A stretch of DNA of 64,000 bases from Ancylobacter mangrovi (GCF_024752355.1 NZ_JANTHZ010000004.1:269557-333556); one strand, 5' to 3'; shown: positions 1 to 10,468, counted from the first letter of the stretch. Numbers and translations are program-made. Notes: a model not told the origin generated them from the letters alone.

Positions 1-1334
1 GCGCGGCCATCGATCGTCACCCGCGCCGGCGCCTCGCCCTCATAGGCGATGCGCAGCGAAGGCAGCCCCGCCTCCTCGGCCGTGCGCAGGCGGAAGATCC
101 CCTCGTCCAACCGCTGCAATTTCTCGATCGCCGCGTCGGGGATCGCGATCGATGCCAGCGCGGCCTCGCCCTCCTCCAGCCGCGCGCGGATCGCCTCGGC
201 CCGGCCGAGCCGCTGCTTCAGCGCGTCGAGCTCCTCGGCCGCCTTGCGCGCGGCGAGCGCGCGCTCGAGCCGGGCCAGCAGCGCGCGCGTCTCGCGCTCC
301 TCGCGCTCGGCCGCCTGCACCTCGGCACTCGCCTGCTCCATCGCGGCGGTGGCCGCCCCGCGCTTCGCCTGCGCCTCCTCACGCCGCACCTCCATCGCCT
401 GCCGCTCGACTTTCAGCGCGGCGAGACGCTCCATAGCCGCGCGGAATCCCTTCAGCGCCCGCTCGGCGGCCTCGAACCGGCTGCGCGCCAGTGCCGCTTC
501 CGCCCGCGCCGCCTTCAGCGTCTCGGCATGGCTCTTCGCAGTCTCGAACGCCGCCTCGGCCTCGACCACGGCGGCGCGGCGGGCCGCCTTCTCCTCGGCC
601 TTGTCGAGCTCGGCGAGCTGGCGCAGCGCCCCGGCGCGCCGGTCGAGCGCCGCGCGCAGCGTGTCGACGTCGGCCTTGAGCCGCGCCTCCTCCTCGGCGA
701 GGCGGGCCTGTTCCTCCAGCGCCGCGGCATAGGGGCCGCCCGACTTCGCGCGCCCGGTGGCGGTGACCAGCGCGCCAAGTTCGCCGGCGCACAGCTCGAT
801 GATCTGCGACATGCGCCGCCCGCCGGTGATCGCCTCGACCTCGCCCTGCACGGAGGTGAGCAGGCTCTCGCGCACCTGCCGCTCGTCCTCGTCCTCCTTG
901 CGCTTCTCGAGGCCGGTATTGCCCTGCCGCACCCAGAGCAGGCCGGCCGGCCCGGCGGTGCCCCCGCGTATGAGCCCGGCAATGAAGTTCTCCGCCTCGT
1001 CCGCCTGGGCGACGAGCCGGCCGCTGTCGAGCGCCATGACGCTCGCCCGCCGGCCGCCGAGGAACTGCTTGGTGAGCCGGAACCGCCCCTCCGGCACGAT
1101 GATGTCGGCCTCCACCAGCGGATTGCCGCCGCTATAGGGCTGCAGGCGCTTCAGCTCCTTCGCCTGCCCGGTATGGGGCTGGAAGAACAGCGCGTGCAGC
1201 GCGTCGAAGCTGGTCGACTTGCCGTATTCGTTGGCCGCGCACAGCACGTTGACGCCGTCGCCGATCCCCTCGATCGCCACGCCCCGGCGGGCGAAGCGCC
1301 GCACGTTGAAGAGCCGGAGCGCCGCGATCTTCAT
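1..1334 (-). CDS. YhaN-type AAA/SMC-like ATPase (partial, 3' end beyond window)
   Basis: N-terminal 444 residues of a large SMC/Rad50-like ATPase; the gene runs off the left edge. The start ATG (1332-1334) overlaps the TGA of the upstream exonuclease gene as ATGA, so the two are translationally coupled. The protein opens MKIAALRLFNVRRFARRG, and a Walker A-like P-loop AANEYGKST lies at about residues 33-41. From about residue 200 the sequence is very rich in Ala, Glu and Arg, as expected of a long coiled coil. Family knowledge: YhaN-type ATPases pair with a YhaO/SbcD-like nuclease in DNA end processing. The C-terminal Walker B and signature are outside the window. Confidence 0.85.
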   Translation of the reverse strand, partial: MKIAALRLFNVRRFARRGVAIEGIGDGVNVLCAANEYGKSTSFDALHALFFQPHTGQAKELKRLQPYSGGNPLVEADIIVPEGRFRLTKQFLGGRRASVMALDSGRLVAQADEAENFIAGLIRGGTAGPAGLLWVRQGNTGLEKRKEDEDERQVRESLLTSVQGEVEAITGGRRMSQIIELCAGELGALVTATGRAKSGGPYAAALEEQARLAEEEARLKADVDTLRAALDRRAGALRQLAELDKAEEKAARRAAVVEAEAAFETAKSHAETLKAARAEAALARSRFEAAERALKGFRAAMERLAALKVERQAMEVRREEAQAKRGAATAAMEQASAEVQAAEREERETRALLARLERALAARKAAEELDALKQRLGRAEAIRARLEEGEAALASIAIPDAAIEKLQRLDEGIFRLRTAEEAGLPSLRIAYEGEAPARVTIDGR

Positions 1335-2461
1335 GCGCCGGCCTGCTGGCTGTAGGAGAACAGGCGCATCAGCGCCGCCCGCGCCACCTCCCGCTCGGCG
1401 GCCGAACGGGTGGCGTCGAGGCTCTCCGCCCGCAGCGCCTCGGCCGCCTCGCGCAGGGCGCCGCCACGGTCGATCAGGTCGAGATCGGTGGCCTCGCAAT
1501 CGATCGCGAGCCCGGCCTCGTCGAGTTCGAGGCGGGCGAATTCCGGCGCCGCCTGCGCGATGGCGGCGGCGAGCGCGGTGCGGCCGGCAAGGCTTGCCCG
1601 GCCGGCCGCGGCGACGCGCAGGAGCGTCTGCCGCCGCTCCCGCCCCTCGGGAAGCCGCCCGGCGAGCAGCGCCGCGCCATCGTCCTGCGACAGCAGGTCG
1701 AGGCGCAGCGTGCGCCAGGCGAAGCTCGCGGTCTCGACCGGCGTCACCTCGGGCGCGGCACCGGCCGCTTCGATGCTCACGATCAGCGCCGTGCCGGGCC
1801 GGTCGTGCTTGAAGCGGTCGGGCTCGGGCGTGCCGCTGTAGCGGGTACGCACGTCGACCTCCAGCGAGCCGTGCCAGTCGCCGAGCGCCAGATAGTCGAG
1901 GCCGGCGCGGGCCGCCCGGTCGGGGGCGATGACGTCGGTGGCGCCGCCCTCCTCGGCGAAGTCGCGGATCGCGCCATGGGCGAGGCCGATGCGGATCGCC
2001 CCCTCCTCCCGGCCCGCCCCGTCCATCCATTCGGTCAGGTCGCGTCCGGGCCGGCGGGTGGTGCAGGGCGCGGGCAGCAGCGTGACGCCGGGGGCCAGCG
2101 CCAGCGGGGCCGGCTCGACGGCGAGCACGACATTGTCCGGCGCCTCGAGGCGCAGCGCGCCCCAGAGCTGCGAGGCCTGCAGCGAATCGTGGTTGCCCGG
2201 CAGCAGCACCCAGCGCAGCGGGGCGTGATGGCCCATCTCCGCCAGCGCCTGCCGGCGGATGTCGGGGGCGGGCGTCTCGGTGTCGAAGGTGTCGCCCGCC
2301 AGCAGGATGGTGGAGGCCCCGCTCTCGCGCGCCCGCGCCGCCAGCCGGCCGATCGCCGCATGGCGCGCCTCACGCAGCCGCCCGCGCAGCTCCTCCGGCA
2401 GGTTGCCGAAGCGCCTTCCCAGATGAAGGTCGCTGGAATGGAGGAAGCGGAATGCGCTCAT
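1331..2461 (-). CDS. YhaO/SbcD-like DNA repair exonuclease (metallophosphoesterase)
   Basis: A 376-residue calcineurin-like metallophosphoesterase. Metal-binding motifs appear in family order: SDLHLGRRFG (residues ~9-18), GDTFD, GNHD, and LGDWHG around the middle. I chose the ATG at 2461 because it begins MSAFRFLHSSDLHLG, right where the family starts; the open frame upstream is low-complexity. It is the first gene of a two-gene operon with the coupled SMC-like ATPase. It probably acts as the nuclease subunit on double-strand DNA ends in the cytoplasm. The C-terminal half is less conserved and I can name no domain there. Confidence 0.88.
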   Translation of the reverse strand: MSAFRFLHSSDLHLGRRFGNLPEELRGRLREARHAAIGRLAARARESGASTILLAGDTFDTETPAPDIRRQALAEMGHHAPLRWVLLPGNHDSLQASQLWGALRLEAPDNVVLAVEPAPLALAPGVTLLPAPCTTRRPGRDLTEWMDGAGREEGAIRIGLAHGAIRDFAEEGGATDVIAPDRAARAGLDYLALGDWHGSLEVDVRTRYSGTPEPDRFKHDRPGTALIVSIEAAGAAPEVTPVETASFAWRTLRLDLLSQDDGAALLAGRLPEGRERRQTLLRVAAAGRASLAGRTALAAAIAQAAPEFARLELDEAGLAIDCEATDLDLIDRGGALREAAEALRAESLDATRSAAEREVARAALMRLFSYSQQAGA

Positions 2462-2869
2462 CGCGCCGCCCGTCGCGCCCGCGCAGGCCGGGAACGGGTC
2501 CGGCGGGCGGTCGGATTGCCGGCGCAGGGTTGGGCTCGATCGGCGGGCACGGCGGTCGCGTTCTCCTGCTGCGGGCGGGAGAGGCGCCGCGTCGCGCGAA
2601 TCCCCGCCGCTTCCTCCCCCGACCATGGGCTCGCGCCGGCGCCCGCGCAAGGCGCGCGCGGGCGCCACGCGGAGCGGTCGCCGCGGCAAGATGACCGCCC
2701 GGCGGCTTTACATGAGAAGACTTCCAGATTCATGAGAAATGAATAAAAACTTTATAAGAATCAATATTATAGACAGGCGGTTACATGGTGACTACGGTCT
2801 TGCGAAAAGAAGAACGGGACCGGCCGGCGCCGGCACCCGCGCTCGACATCAGGGAAGGGAGAGAAACGC
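2462..2869. other. Intergenic region with an AT-rich segment
   Basis: No gene seen in these 408 bases. The part near the exonuclease start is GC-rich. From about 2700 to 2790 the base composition drops sharply and the segment holds the CATGAGAA direct repeat and a possible -10 box TATTAT at 2765-2770. I could not place a convincing -35. It is the likely promoter region of the cupredoxin-like gene. Confidence 0.5.
2711..2738. repeat. Direct repeat CATGAGAA, 20-bp period
   Basis: Two exact copies of CATGAGAA at 2711-2718 and 2731-2738, spaced two helical turns apart, in the AT-rich promoter region of the cupredoxin-like gene. This geometry suits an operator for a dimeric regulator. No regulator is identified. 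Confidence 0.4.
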
Positions 2870-3337
2870 ATGAACGCCCGTTTCGTAAATCGCCGCCACA
2901 TGCTTGCGCTCGGTGCCGCCGGCATCGTCGGCCTCGCGGCCATCCCCGCCGCCATCCCCGCCGCCTTGGCCGAAGACATCGCCAAGGGCCGCCAGCGGCT
3001 GCCGGAAATCGTGCTCGGCGACACCAACGGCAACGACTACGCGGTGCCGGTGAAGGACATCACCATGGAGGGCGGCAAGTCCTACCAGCTCGATGTCACC
3101 TCCAATGGCGGCAAGGAATACAAGTTCATGGCGCCGGAATTCTTCCGCAACATCTGGATGAACCAGATCGTCATCAACCATCTGGAAATCCATCCCTACG
3201 GCTCGCCGCACCATATCGAATTCGACGACGAAGGCACGATCTCGCTCGAATTCGTGCCGATCCGCACCGGCACCTACAAATGGTGGATCGAGGGGCTGGA
3301 AGAGAAGGGCATGCAGGGCACGCTGACCGTCAAATAG
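2870..3337 (+). CDS. Exported cupredoxin-domain protein
   Basis: A 155-residue exported protein. The N-terminus (residues 1-35) carries a twin arginine (VNRRHMLALG), a hydrophobic stretch and an AxA-type cleavage site near ALAE, so Tat or Sec export to the periplasm is likely. The remaining ~115 residues resemble the cupredoxin-like domain found in EfeO-type and related proteins, ending TGTYKWWIEG...MQGTLTVK. The classical cupredoxin Cys ligand is absent; several His (HPYGSPHH) and a C-terminal Met remain, so metal binding is uncertain. A good ribosome site (AGGGAGAG) precedes the ATG. It probably forms an operon with the next small secreted protein. Confidence 0.75.
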   Translation: MNARFVNRRHMLALGAAGIVGLAAIPAAIPAALAEDIAKGRQRLPEIVLGDTNGNDYAVPVKDITMEGGKSYQLDVTSNGGKEYKFMAPEFFRNIWMNQIVINHLEIHPYGSPHHIEFDDEGTISLEFVPIRTGTYKWWIEGLEEKGMQGTLTVK

Positions 3338-3388
3338 GCGGCAGCGCAAACGGGAAGCCGGCAACGGCGTCATTCGGGAGGAAGAACC

Positions 3389-3661
3389 ATGCGGGAAAGA
3401 ACCCTGAGAATTCTGCTTTCGGCGGCGCTGCTGGCCGGCGCGGCCACCTTCGCCACCGTCGGCGACGCCCTGGCGGACGACGCCAAGGACTGCTCGGACG
3501 GCGTCGCCATGATCAAGGCGGAGATCGCCAAGGGCCCGCCCAAGGCGACGCTCGACAAGCTGAACAAGGCGCTGCGCGGCGCCCAGCGCGAGATGGGCGA
3601 AGGCGAATATGACGAATGCCTCGACTTCGTCGGCGACGCGAAAAAGGCGATCAAGGGCTAG
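3389..3661 (+). CDS. Small secreted protein of unknown function
   Basis: A 90-residue protein with a signal peptide (residues 1-29, cleavage likely after DALA). The mature part is short, charged and probably helical, with two cysteines (DCSDG and DECLD) that could form a disulphide. A GGGAGGA ribosome site precedes the start. It follows the cupredoxin-like gene by 51 bases and ends just before a strong terminator, so the two are probably co-transcribed and may act together in the periplasm. I do not recognise the family. Confidence 0.7.
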   Translation: MRERTLRILLSAALLAGAATFATVGDALADDAKDCSDGVAMIKAEIAKGPPKATLDKLNKALRGAQREMGEGEYDECLDFVGDAKKAIKG

Positions 3662-3683
3662 ACACCGGCCCTCGGGTGGGAAG

Positions 3684-3716
3684 ACGGGCGCGGCGACCCC
3701 GCGCCCGTTTCCTTTT
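3684..3716 (+). terminator. Rho-independent terminator after the cupredoxin operon
   Basis: Perfect 10-bp stem ACGGGCGCGG (3684-3693) with CCGCGCCCGT (3699-3708), loop CGACC, followed by TT-CC-TTTTT. It closes the two-gene unit upstream. Confidence 0.85.
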
Positions 3717-3753
3717 TCGGGCCATGCGGCCCGGCGGCATCACATGGCGTGCG

Positions 3754-4020
3754 TCAGCCGGTCGGCGGTGCGACGTCCGGGTCGTCGCCGTCCACCGACG
3801 GCAGTGCGCCCGAACCGGGAGTGGCGTCCTCGTTGATCAGGTCGCGCCGCGCGTGCGGGCCGGCGCCGGGGAACGGGCGCTCGTCGCCGGCGCGGCCGGC
3901 TTCACCCTTCTCCAGCCGGTGCGCCGACATCCAGGCGTCGAGCGCCGCCCCTTCCGGACGGCCTTCCGCCTCCCAGACCCGATAGGCGGCTTCGCGTACC
4001 CGCTGCTCGTTCCTGTCCAT
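3754..4020 (-). CDS. DUF2934 domain-containing small protein
   Basis: An 88-residue cytoplasmic protein. Residues 1-40 fit the DUF2934 pattern (RVREAAYRVWEAEGRPEG, then ALDAWMSAHR), a short helical domain common in Hyphomicrobiales and often seen in stress-related contexts. The tail is acidic and Pro/Gly-rich. The ATG at 4020 is preceded on the minus strand by AAGGAG at good spacing. It is transcribed divergently from the next gene, with 206 bases between them. Function unknown. Confidence 0.78.
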   Translation of the reverse strand: MDRNEQRVREAAYRVWEAEGRPEGAALDAWMSAHRLEKGEAGRAGDERPFPGAGPHARRDLINEDATPGSGALPSVDGDDPDVAPPTG

Positions 4021-4226
4021 GGCGAATCTCCTTGTTGAATCCCGCTTGGCCGACCCTTGCGGCCGACGGCGCGGGCATCCGGGCCAACCGCCCAACCGAG
4101 GCCATGGTTCCTCGTCCTTGATGCAAATGGCGCGAGTCGGGTGCGAAAAGCGGAGGGCTCGGCTACAAGCATCAGGTTCGCCCATCCGGTCTCCGGGATC
4201 GCGGGCGGACCGATCGGGAGTGCGAG

Positions 4227-5279
4227 ATGACGGAAGACAGCGAGCCGCAGGTGCCGCCGCACGCGCAGCCGCCGCAAGGACAGACGGCAGAGGGGCAGCC
4301 CTCATACGGGCAATCACCGCAAGCGCCGGACTATCCCCCGGCGCCCCGCCAAGCGGCCGCCCGGCCCGCTTCCGCCGCCCCCCGTCCCGCTGCCGCCGGC
4401 AGCCGTACCAAGGGCCCGCCGCAGGACCCGGAGGCCTTTCATCGCTGGATCGAGATCGAGCGGCTGAAGGTCGAGATGCGCCGGCTGGAGCTGGAGACGC
4501 GCCGCAGCGAAGCACCCGCTTCCGCCCCGCCCTCCAGGACCGGCGGGCGCGTCCTGCCGATCGCGGTGGCGGCCGGATTCGTTGCGATGCTGCTCCTGCT
4601 GGTCGCGGCGGTGATCCAGATCGGCCTGCTGCGTGGCGAGCTCGGCACGCTGCGCGATGCGCAGGCCGGGCTGGAGCAGCGGCTCGACGACCGCCTCGCC
4701 GCCATGGTCGAGACCCGTCTGGCCGCGCTCGGCCCCTCGCTGCAGTCCGCGGCCCCCACGGCCCAGTCCGCACCGGCGCCGACCTCGATGCCCACCACCA
4801 CCACGGCGCCGCGGCCGGCGGCGAGCGACGGCGCCGCGCCGTCCCCGGCCGACATGGCCGCCACGCCGGCGCCCGATGGCGATTCGCAGGCCCCGGCCAC
4901 GCAAACCGCGCCGACGCAGACCGCGGCGGCCGCGCCCACGACGCCCGACCCGCCCGCCAAGCCGGCCCTGCTCGGCACCGGCTATGTGGTGCGGATGTTC
5001 GCCCCGACCGGCTCCGTGCCGGCGGCCCGGGTCAACGCCTTCACCAGCATCCTGAAGAATGCCGGCTTCGAAGTGGTGGTGTCGGATTCGGGCGTGGTCC
5101 AGCCGACCGCCAACACGCTGTCCTACCACGCCTCCGCCGCCGGGGTGGCGGAGAAGCTGGCGACGCTGGTGCAGTCGAAGCGGCCCGCGCTCGACCTCGA
5201 GCTGAGGACGTCGACCGCGATCCGCGAGGACGCCAAGCAGGTGCTGATCCTCAACGTGACCGAGGGCGCGCTGAACTGA
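4227..5279 (+). CDS. Single-pass membrane protein with Pro/Ala-rich regions
   Basis: A 350-residue protein in four parts: a Pro/Gln/Ala-rich cytoplasmic tail (1-65), a charged helical stretch with HRWIEIERLKVEMRRLE (~70-95), one membrane segment (about 112-135), and a Pro/Ala/Thr-rich linker leading to a folded C-terminal domain (~250-350). The C-terminal domain begins LGTGYVVRMFAP and alternates strands and helices; it loosely recalls the small SPOR or LytR_C-like domains of envelope proteins, which is only an impression. GGGAG precedes the ATG. It converges on cbbE. Function unknown; an envelope role is plausible. Confidence 0.6.
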   Translation: MTEDSEPQVPPHAQPPQGQTAEGQPSYGQSPQAPDYPPAPRQAAARPASAAPRPAAAGSRTKGPPQDPEAFHRWIEIERLKVEMRRLELETRRSEAPASAPPSRTGGRVLPIAVAAGFVAMLLLLVAAVIQIGLLRGELGTLRDAQAGLEQRLDDRLAAMVETRLAALGPSLQSAAPTAQSAPAPTSMPTTTTAPRPAASDGAAPSPADMAATPAPDGDSQAPATQTAPTQTAAAAPTTPDPPAKPALLGTGYVVRMFAPTGSVPAARVNAFTSILKNAGFEVVVSDSGVVQPTANTLSYHASAAGVAEKLATLVQSKRPALDLELRTSTAIREDAKQVLILNVTEGALN

Positions 5280-5303
5280 CGTTCTGGGGGTGACAGCCGG
5301 GAG

Positions 5304-5325
5304 CCCGCCCGCGAGCGCGGACGGG
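5304..5325. terminator. Hairpin between convergent genes
   Basis: Near-perfect 10-bp inverted repeat CCCGCCCGCG (5304-5313) and CGCGGACGGG (5316-5325), lying between the convergent membrane-protein gene and cbbE. There is no U tract on either side, so its role as a terminator is tentative. Confidence 0.35.
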
Positions 5326-5381
5326 TTCAGGAATCGTCGTTCTCCGGCGGTCCTGCCACGCGAACCGGGGCCGGTCCCGCC

Positions 5382-6053
5382 CTACGCCGCCGCGGCCGGA
5401 CGCTCGGCGGCGGCGCGCAGCGCGGCGATGTTGGCGCGGTAGCCTTCCGCCCCGCCCCGGAACACGGCCGATCCCGCCACCAGCACGGTGGCGCCCGCCG
5501 CGGCGCAGAGTGCGCCGGTCTGCGGGTTCACCCCGCCGTCGATCTCCAGATGGATCGGCCGCTCGCCGATCATCGCTCGCAGGCGGTGCAGCTTGGGCAG
5601 CACGTCGGCGATGAAGGCCTGCCCGCCGAAACCGGGATTGACGGTCATGGCGAGGATCAGGTCGACCTTGTCGAGCACATAGGCGAGCGCGCTCTCATGC
5701 GTCGCCGGATTGAGCGCGACGCCCGCCTTCTTTCCCAGCGAGCGGATGAGCTGCAGGCAGCGGTCGAGATGGCGGGTGGCCTCCGCCTGCACCGTGATGA
5801 CGTCGGCGCCGGCATGGGCGAAGGCCTCGATATAGGGCTCCACCGGCTCGATCATCAGATGCACGTCGAAGGTCCGGTCGGTATGGGGCCGCATGGCGCG
5901 GATCACGTCCGGCCCGAAGGTGATATTCGGCACGAAATGCCCGTCCATCACGTCGAGATGAATCCAGTCGGCGCCGGCGGCGGTGACGTCGCGCATTTCC
6001 TCGCCGAGACGTGCGAAGTCGCAGGCGAGCATGGAAGGGGCGATGAGCGCCAT
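5382..6053 (-). CDS. cbbE: Ribulose-phosphate 3-epimerase (last gene of the cbb operon)
   Basis: A 223-residue TIM-barrel epimerase interconverting ribulose 5-phosphate and xylulose 5-phosphate, of normal family length. It begins [19 protein letters not shown] and carries the metal-site motif [16 protein letters not shown], the [10 protein letters not shown] loop and the DGGVN motif. It is the eighth and last gene of cbbFPTALSXE, 47 bases after cbbX. In the cycle it feeds phosphoribulokinase with ribulose 5-phosphate. A housekeeping rpe could exist elsewhere; position makes this the Calvin-cycle copy. Confidence 0.95.
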   Translation of the reverse strand: MALIAPSMLACDFARLGEEMRDVTAAGADWIHLDVMDGHFVPNITFGPDVIRAMRPHTDRTFDVHLMIEPVEPYIEAFAHAGADVITVQAEATRHLDRCLQLIRSLGKKAGVALNPATHESALAYVLDKVDLILAMTVNPGFGGQAFIADVLPKLHRLRAMIGERPIHLEIDGGVNPQTGALCAAAGATVLVAGSAVFRGGAEGYRANIAALRAAAERPAAAA

Positions 6054-6100
6054 GAGATGTCTCCCGTCGATGGGGTCGGGGGCACGGCGGCCCGCGGCTT

Positions 6101-7054
6101 TCAGCGCGCGGGCAGCGGCGGGTAGCTGTCGATGCCGCCGGAGAACACCCGGCTCGCCAGAATGTCCTCGGCCTCGATGGTGGTGAGGTCGCCGGCCGTC
6201 ACCGGCCGCTCGCTGGCGAACAGCCGGTTGGCCTGCCTCAGCCGCGCGCGATCGAGCGCGTTGCGGACCGAGCGGCCATTGGCGAAATGCGGCTGCGCCA
6301 TGCGCAGCTCGACATAGCGGTGGAACGCCTCCTCGGCCGCCGGGCTCAGCCGGTAGTTCATGCCGTCGAGGATCCGCGCCCCGATCGCCTCCAGCTCCCC
6401 GCCCGTATAGTCGGGGAAGTCGATGTGATGGGCGACGCGCGAGCGGAAGCCCGGATTGGCGGTGAAGAAGCGCTCCATCCGATCGGCATAGCCGGCCAGG
6501 ATCACGACCAGGTCGTCGCGCTGGTTCTCCATCACCTGCAGCAGGATCTCGATCGCCTCCTGCCCGTAGTCGCGCTCGTTCTCGGGGCGATAGAGATAAT
6601 AGGCCTCGTCGATGAACAGCACGCCGCCCATGGCACGCTTCAGCACCTCCTTCGTCTTCGGCGCGGTGTGGCCGATATACTGGCCGACGAGGTCGTCGCG
6701 GGTAACGGTGACGAGGTGGCCTTTGCGCACATAGCCGAGCCGGTGGAGGATCTCGGCCATCCGCAGCGCGACCGTGGTCTTGCCGGTCCCCGGATTACCG
6801 GTGAAGCTCATATGCAGGGTCGGGCTGACCGCCTGCAGGCCGAAGCGGGCGCGGGCGCGGTCCACCAGCAGCAGGGCGCCGATTTCGCGCAGGCGCTGCT
6901 TCACCGGCACCAGGCCGACGAGGTCGGTGTCGAGCTCGTCCAGCACCCGGGCGAGCCCGCTTTCGGTGAACTCGGCCCGCAGGTCGATCGCCTGTTCGCC
7001 CCCGTCGGGTGCGGCGAGGGGCGCGGTCGGCGGGGTGTCGATGACAGCTTCCAT
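6101..7054 (-). CDS. cbbX: CbbX, red-type RuBisCO activase (AAA+)
   Basis: A 317-residue AAA+ ATPase that remodels inhibited red-type form I RuBisCO, threading the C-terminus of CbbL through its hexamer pore. Visible motifs are Walker [10 protein letters not shown], pore-loop region [12 protein letters not shown], Walker [12 protein letters not shown], and the arginine-rich sensor region NPGFRSR. I chose the ATG at 7054 because GGGAG lies upstream at suitable spacing; an in-frame ATG at 7111 lies inside the stem-loop before the gene. It sits between cbbS and cbbE. The stem-loop 35 bases upstream probably lowers its expression relative to cbbLS. Confidence 0.95.
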   Translation of the reverse strand: MEAVIDTPPTAPLAAPDGGEQAIDLRAEFTESGLARVLDELDTDLVGLVPVKQRLREIGALLLVDRARARFGLQAVSPTLHMSFTGNPGTGKTTVALRMAEILHRLGYVRKGHLVTVTRDDLVGQYIGHTAPKTKEVLKRAMGGVLFIDEAYYLYRPENERDYGQEAIEILLQVMENQRDDLVVILAGYADRMERFFTANPGFRSRVAHHIDFPDYTGGELEAIGARILDGMNYRLSPAAEEAFHRYVELRMAQPHFANGRSVRNALDRARLRQANRLFASERPVTAGDLTTIEAEDILASRVFSGGIDSYPPLPAR

Positions 7055-7088
7055 GAGAAGGGCTCCCGCTGTTTTCGATGAAGGAAAG

Positions 7089-7126
7089 AGGACCGGTTCC
7101 GGGCGCGGCATTCCGGAACCGGTCCT
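7089..7126 (-). terminator. Strong stem-loop between cbbS and cbbX (attenuator or mRNA-stabilising)
   Basis: Perfect 14-bp inverted repeat, AGGACCGGTTCCGG (7089-7102) and CCGGAACCGGTCCT (7113-7126), with a 10-base loop. On the minus strand it is followed by CTTTCCTTC, a weak U-rich tract. It could partly terminate transcription or protect the 3' end of the abundant cbbLS message, giving more RuBisCO than activase. Confidence 0.7.
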
Positions 7127-7251
7127 TCGCGGCCGGGGAGGAAACCAGGCGACCGCGATAGTCCGTCGGGGGAGTAGTGGGAGACCGACGGATCGGCAGC
7201 GCTCCCACGCGGCACGAGGACCGCGCGCGGCGGGAGCGCGTCATGGCAGTC

Positions 7252-7671
7252 CTAGTAGCGCGCGCCCTCCGGGCGATCGGCGGCGTAGGCGCGCGTGGTG
7301 TAGCGGATCGACCGGCCGTCCACCTCCTGCCGGTCCAGCGCGAAGCCGGGCTCGTCTGCGGGGCGGTCGGTGATGAAGGACAGGCGCAGCGATTCCCACG
7401 TATGGGTGGAATCGAAGGCGCTGACCCGGATGTAGTTCCGGCCGGCATGGGCCTTGCGGCAGGCGTTCAGCTCGAACATGACGCCGGCGGCGTCGGGCAC
7501 GTCGAACATCGGCATGCCCCACATTTCCCAATAGGTGTTGCGGGGGTGGGGATCGTCGGTGAACTCGATGTTCACCGCCCAGCCCTTGTCGATGCAGTAC
7601 TGGACCTGCCGGGTGATCTGCCCGTCATCGAGGTCCGGCAGGAAGGAGAAGGCTCCCTGGGTGATGCGCAT
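7252..7671 (-). CDS. cbbS: RuBisCO small subunit, form I red-type
   Basis: A 139-residue small subunit of form I (red-type, IC) RuBisCO. It opens MRITQGAFSFLPDLDDGQI and contains the conserved NTYWEMWGMPMFD segment; the C-terminal extension typical of red-type small subunits is present (ends TRAYAADRPEGARY). A GAGGAGA ribosome site precedes the ATG at 7671, 26 bases after cbbL. It assembles with CbbL as L8S8 in the cytoplasm or carboxysome-free matrix; no carboxysome genes are in the window. It is followed by a 197-base spacer with the stem-loop. Confidence 0.96.
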   Translation of the reverse strand: MRITQGAFSFLPDLDDGQITRQVQYCIDKGWAVNIEFTDDPHPRNTYWEMWGMPMFDVPDAAGVMFELNACRKAHAGRNYIRVSAFDSTHTWESLRLSFITDRPADEPGFALDRQEVDGRSIRYTTRAYAADRPEGARY

Positions 7672-7697
7672 GATGTGTCTCCTCGCTCTGTCCGGCC

Positions 7698-9233
<1,536 letters not shown>

Positions 9234-9320
9234 CTACGGAGGAGCGGCCGAAGGCCCCTCACTCCAATCCCGCCCCTCGCGAAGAGGGGGTAGGCACGTT
9301 CGCGTTCCGGCTCTGCGTCA

Positions 9321-9367
9321 CCTCGCCCCCACACGGGGGGCCCGGCCCGGCGGGCCGGATGAGGGGG
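9321..9367. repeat. Putative intergenic repeat element between cbbA and cbbL
   Basis: Palindromic GC-rich module: CCTCGCCCCC at 9321 pairs outward with GAGGGGG ending 9367, with nested CCCCC-ACAC-GGGGG and GGCCCGGC-type inversions. A further hairpin, CCCCTC (9273-9278) with GAGGGG (9284-9289), lies just upstream. The style matches short dispersed palindromes common between genes in Xanthobacteraceae; I see no second copy in this window, so this is inference. Confidence 0.45.
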
Positions 9368-9382
9368 AGCGCCGCGTGGTCC

Positions 9383-10468
9383 TCATTCCGCCGCCGCCCG
9401 GGCGCCGCCGATCACCGGATCGAGCGCGCCGCTGGCGTAGCGCTTGGCCATGGCCGCCAGCGGCAGCACCTTGATCTTCGAGGCGTTGCCCGCGGTGCCG
9501 AACGCCTCGAAACGCTCGCGGCACAGCGCGCGCATCGCGTCCATCGCCGGCTTCAGGAACTTGCGCGGGTCGAATTCGGAAGCGTCGCCGACCGCGACCT
9601 TGCGGAACTGCGCGGTCATGGCGAGCCGGCAGTCGGTGTCGATGTTGACCTTGCGCACGCCGTGACGGATGCCGCGCACGATCTCCTCCACCGGCACGCC
9701 CCAGGTCTGGGGCATCCGGCCCCCGGAGGCGTTGAACAGGTCCTGCAGCGCCTGCGGCACCGAGGACGAGCCGTGCATGACCAGATGCACGTTAGGCAGC
9801 CGGCTATGTATCTCCTCGATCACGTTCATGGCGAGGATGTCGCCGTCCGGCCGGCGGGAGAACTTGTAGGCGCCGTGCGAGGTGCCCATGGCGATGGCGA
9901 GCGCGTCGACCCGGGTGGCGGCGACGAAGTCCACCGCCTGGCCGGGATCGGTGAGGAGCTGGTCGCGGGAGAGCTCGCCCTCCGCGCCGTGCCCGTCCTC
10001 CTGCTCGCCGCCGCCATGCTCCAGCGAGCCGAGCACGCCGAGCTCGCCCTCGACCGAGGCGCCGACCCAGTGCGCGGCGTCGACCACGCGCCGGGTGATG
10101 GCGACGTTGTAGTCGTAATCGGCCGGGGTCTTCGCGTCCTGCAGGAGCGAGCCGTCCATCATCACCGAGGTGAAGCCATGCTGGATCGCCGAGAGGCAGG
10201 TCGCCTCGTTGTTTCCGTGGTCCTGATGCATGCAGATCGGGATCGCGGGGTACATCTCGGTGAGCGCGTCGATCATGCGCGCCAGCATGATGTCGCCGGC
10301 ATAGGAGCGCGCGCCGCGGCTCGCCTGCAGGATGACCGGGGCATCGACCGCGTCGGCGGCCTCGAGGATCGCGATGCCCTGCTCCATGTTGTTGATGTTG
10401 AAGGCGGGAACGCCGTAGCCATGCTCGGCCGCGTGGTCGAGAAGCTGGCGAAGGGTGATGCGGGCCAT
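9383..10468 (-). CDS. cbbA: Fructose-/sedoheptulose-bisphosphate aldolase, class II, Calvin-cycle type
   Basis: A 361-residue zinc-dependent aldolase, the Calvin subtype. Motifs: [12 protein letters not shown] near the N-terminus, zinc ligands in [19 protein letters not shown], and the phosphate-binding region [10 protein letters not shown] with MHGSSSVP. It makes fructose 1,6-bisphosphate and sedoheptulose 1,7-bisphosphate from triose phosphates. It lies 16 bases after cbbT and is followed by a 215-base spacer before cbbL. Length is normal for CbbA (about 345-360). Confidence 0.96.
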   Translation of the reverse strand: MARITLRQLLDHAAEHGYGVPAFNINNMEQGIAILEAADAVDAPVILQASRGARSYAGDIMLARMIDALTEMYPAIPICMHQDHGNNEATCLSAIQHGFTSVMMDGSLLQDAKTPADYDYNVAITRRVVDAAHWVGASVEGELGVLGSLEHGGGEQEDGHGAEGELSRDQLLTDPGQAVDFVAATRVDALAIAMGTSHGAYKFSRRPDGDILAMNVIEEIHSRLPNVHLVMHGSSSVPQALQDLFNASGGRMPQTWGVPVEEIVRGIRHGVRKVNIDTDCRLAMTAQFRKVAVGDASEFDPRKFLKPAMDAMRALCRERFEAFGTAGNASKIKVLPLAAMAKRYASGALDPVIGGARAAAE

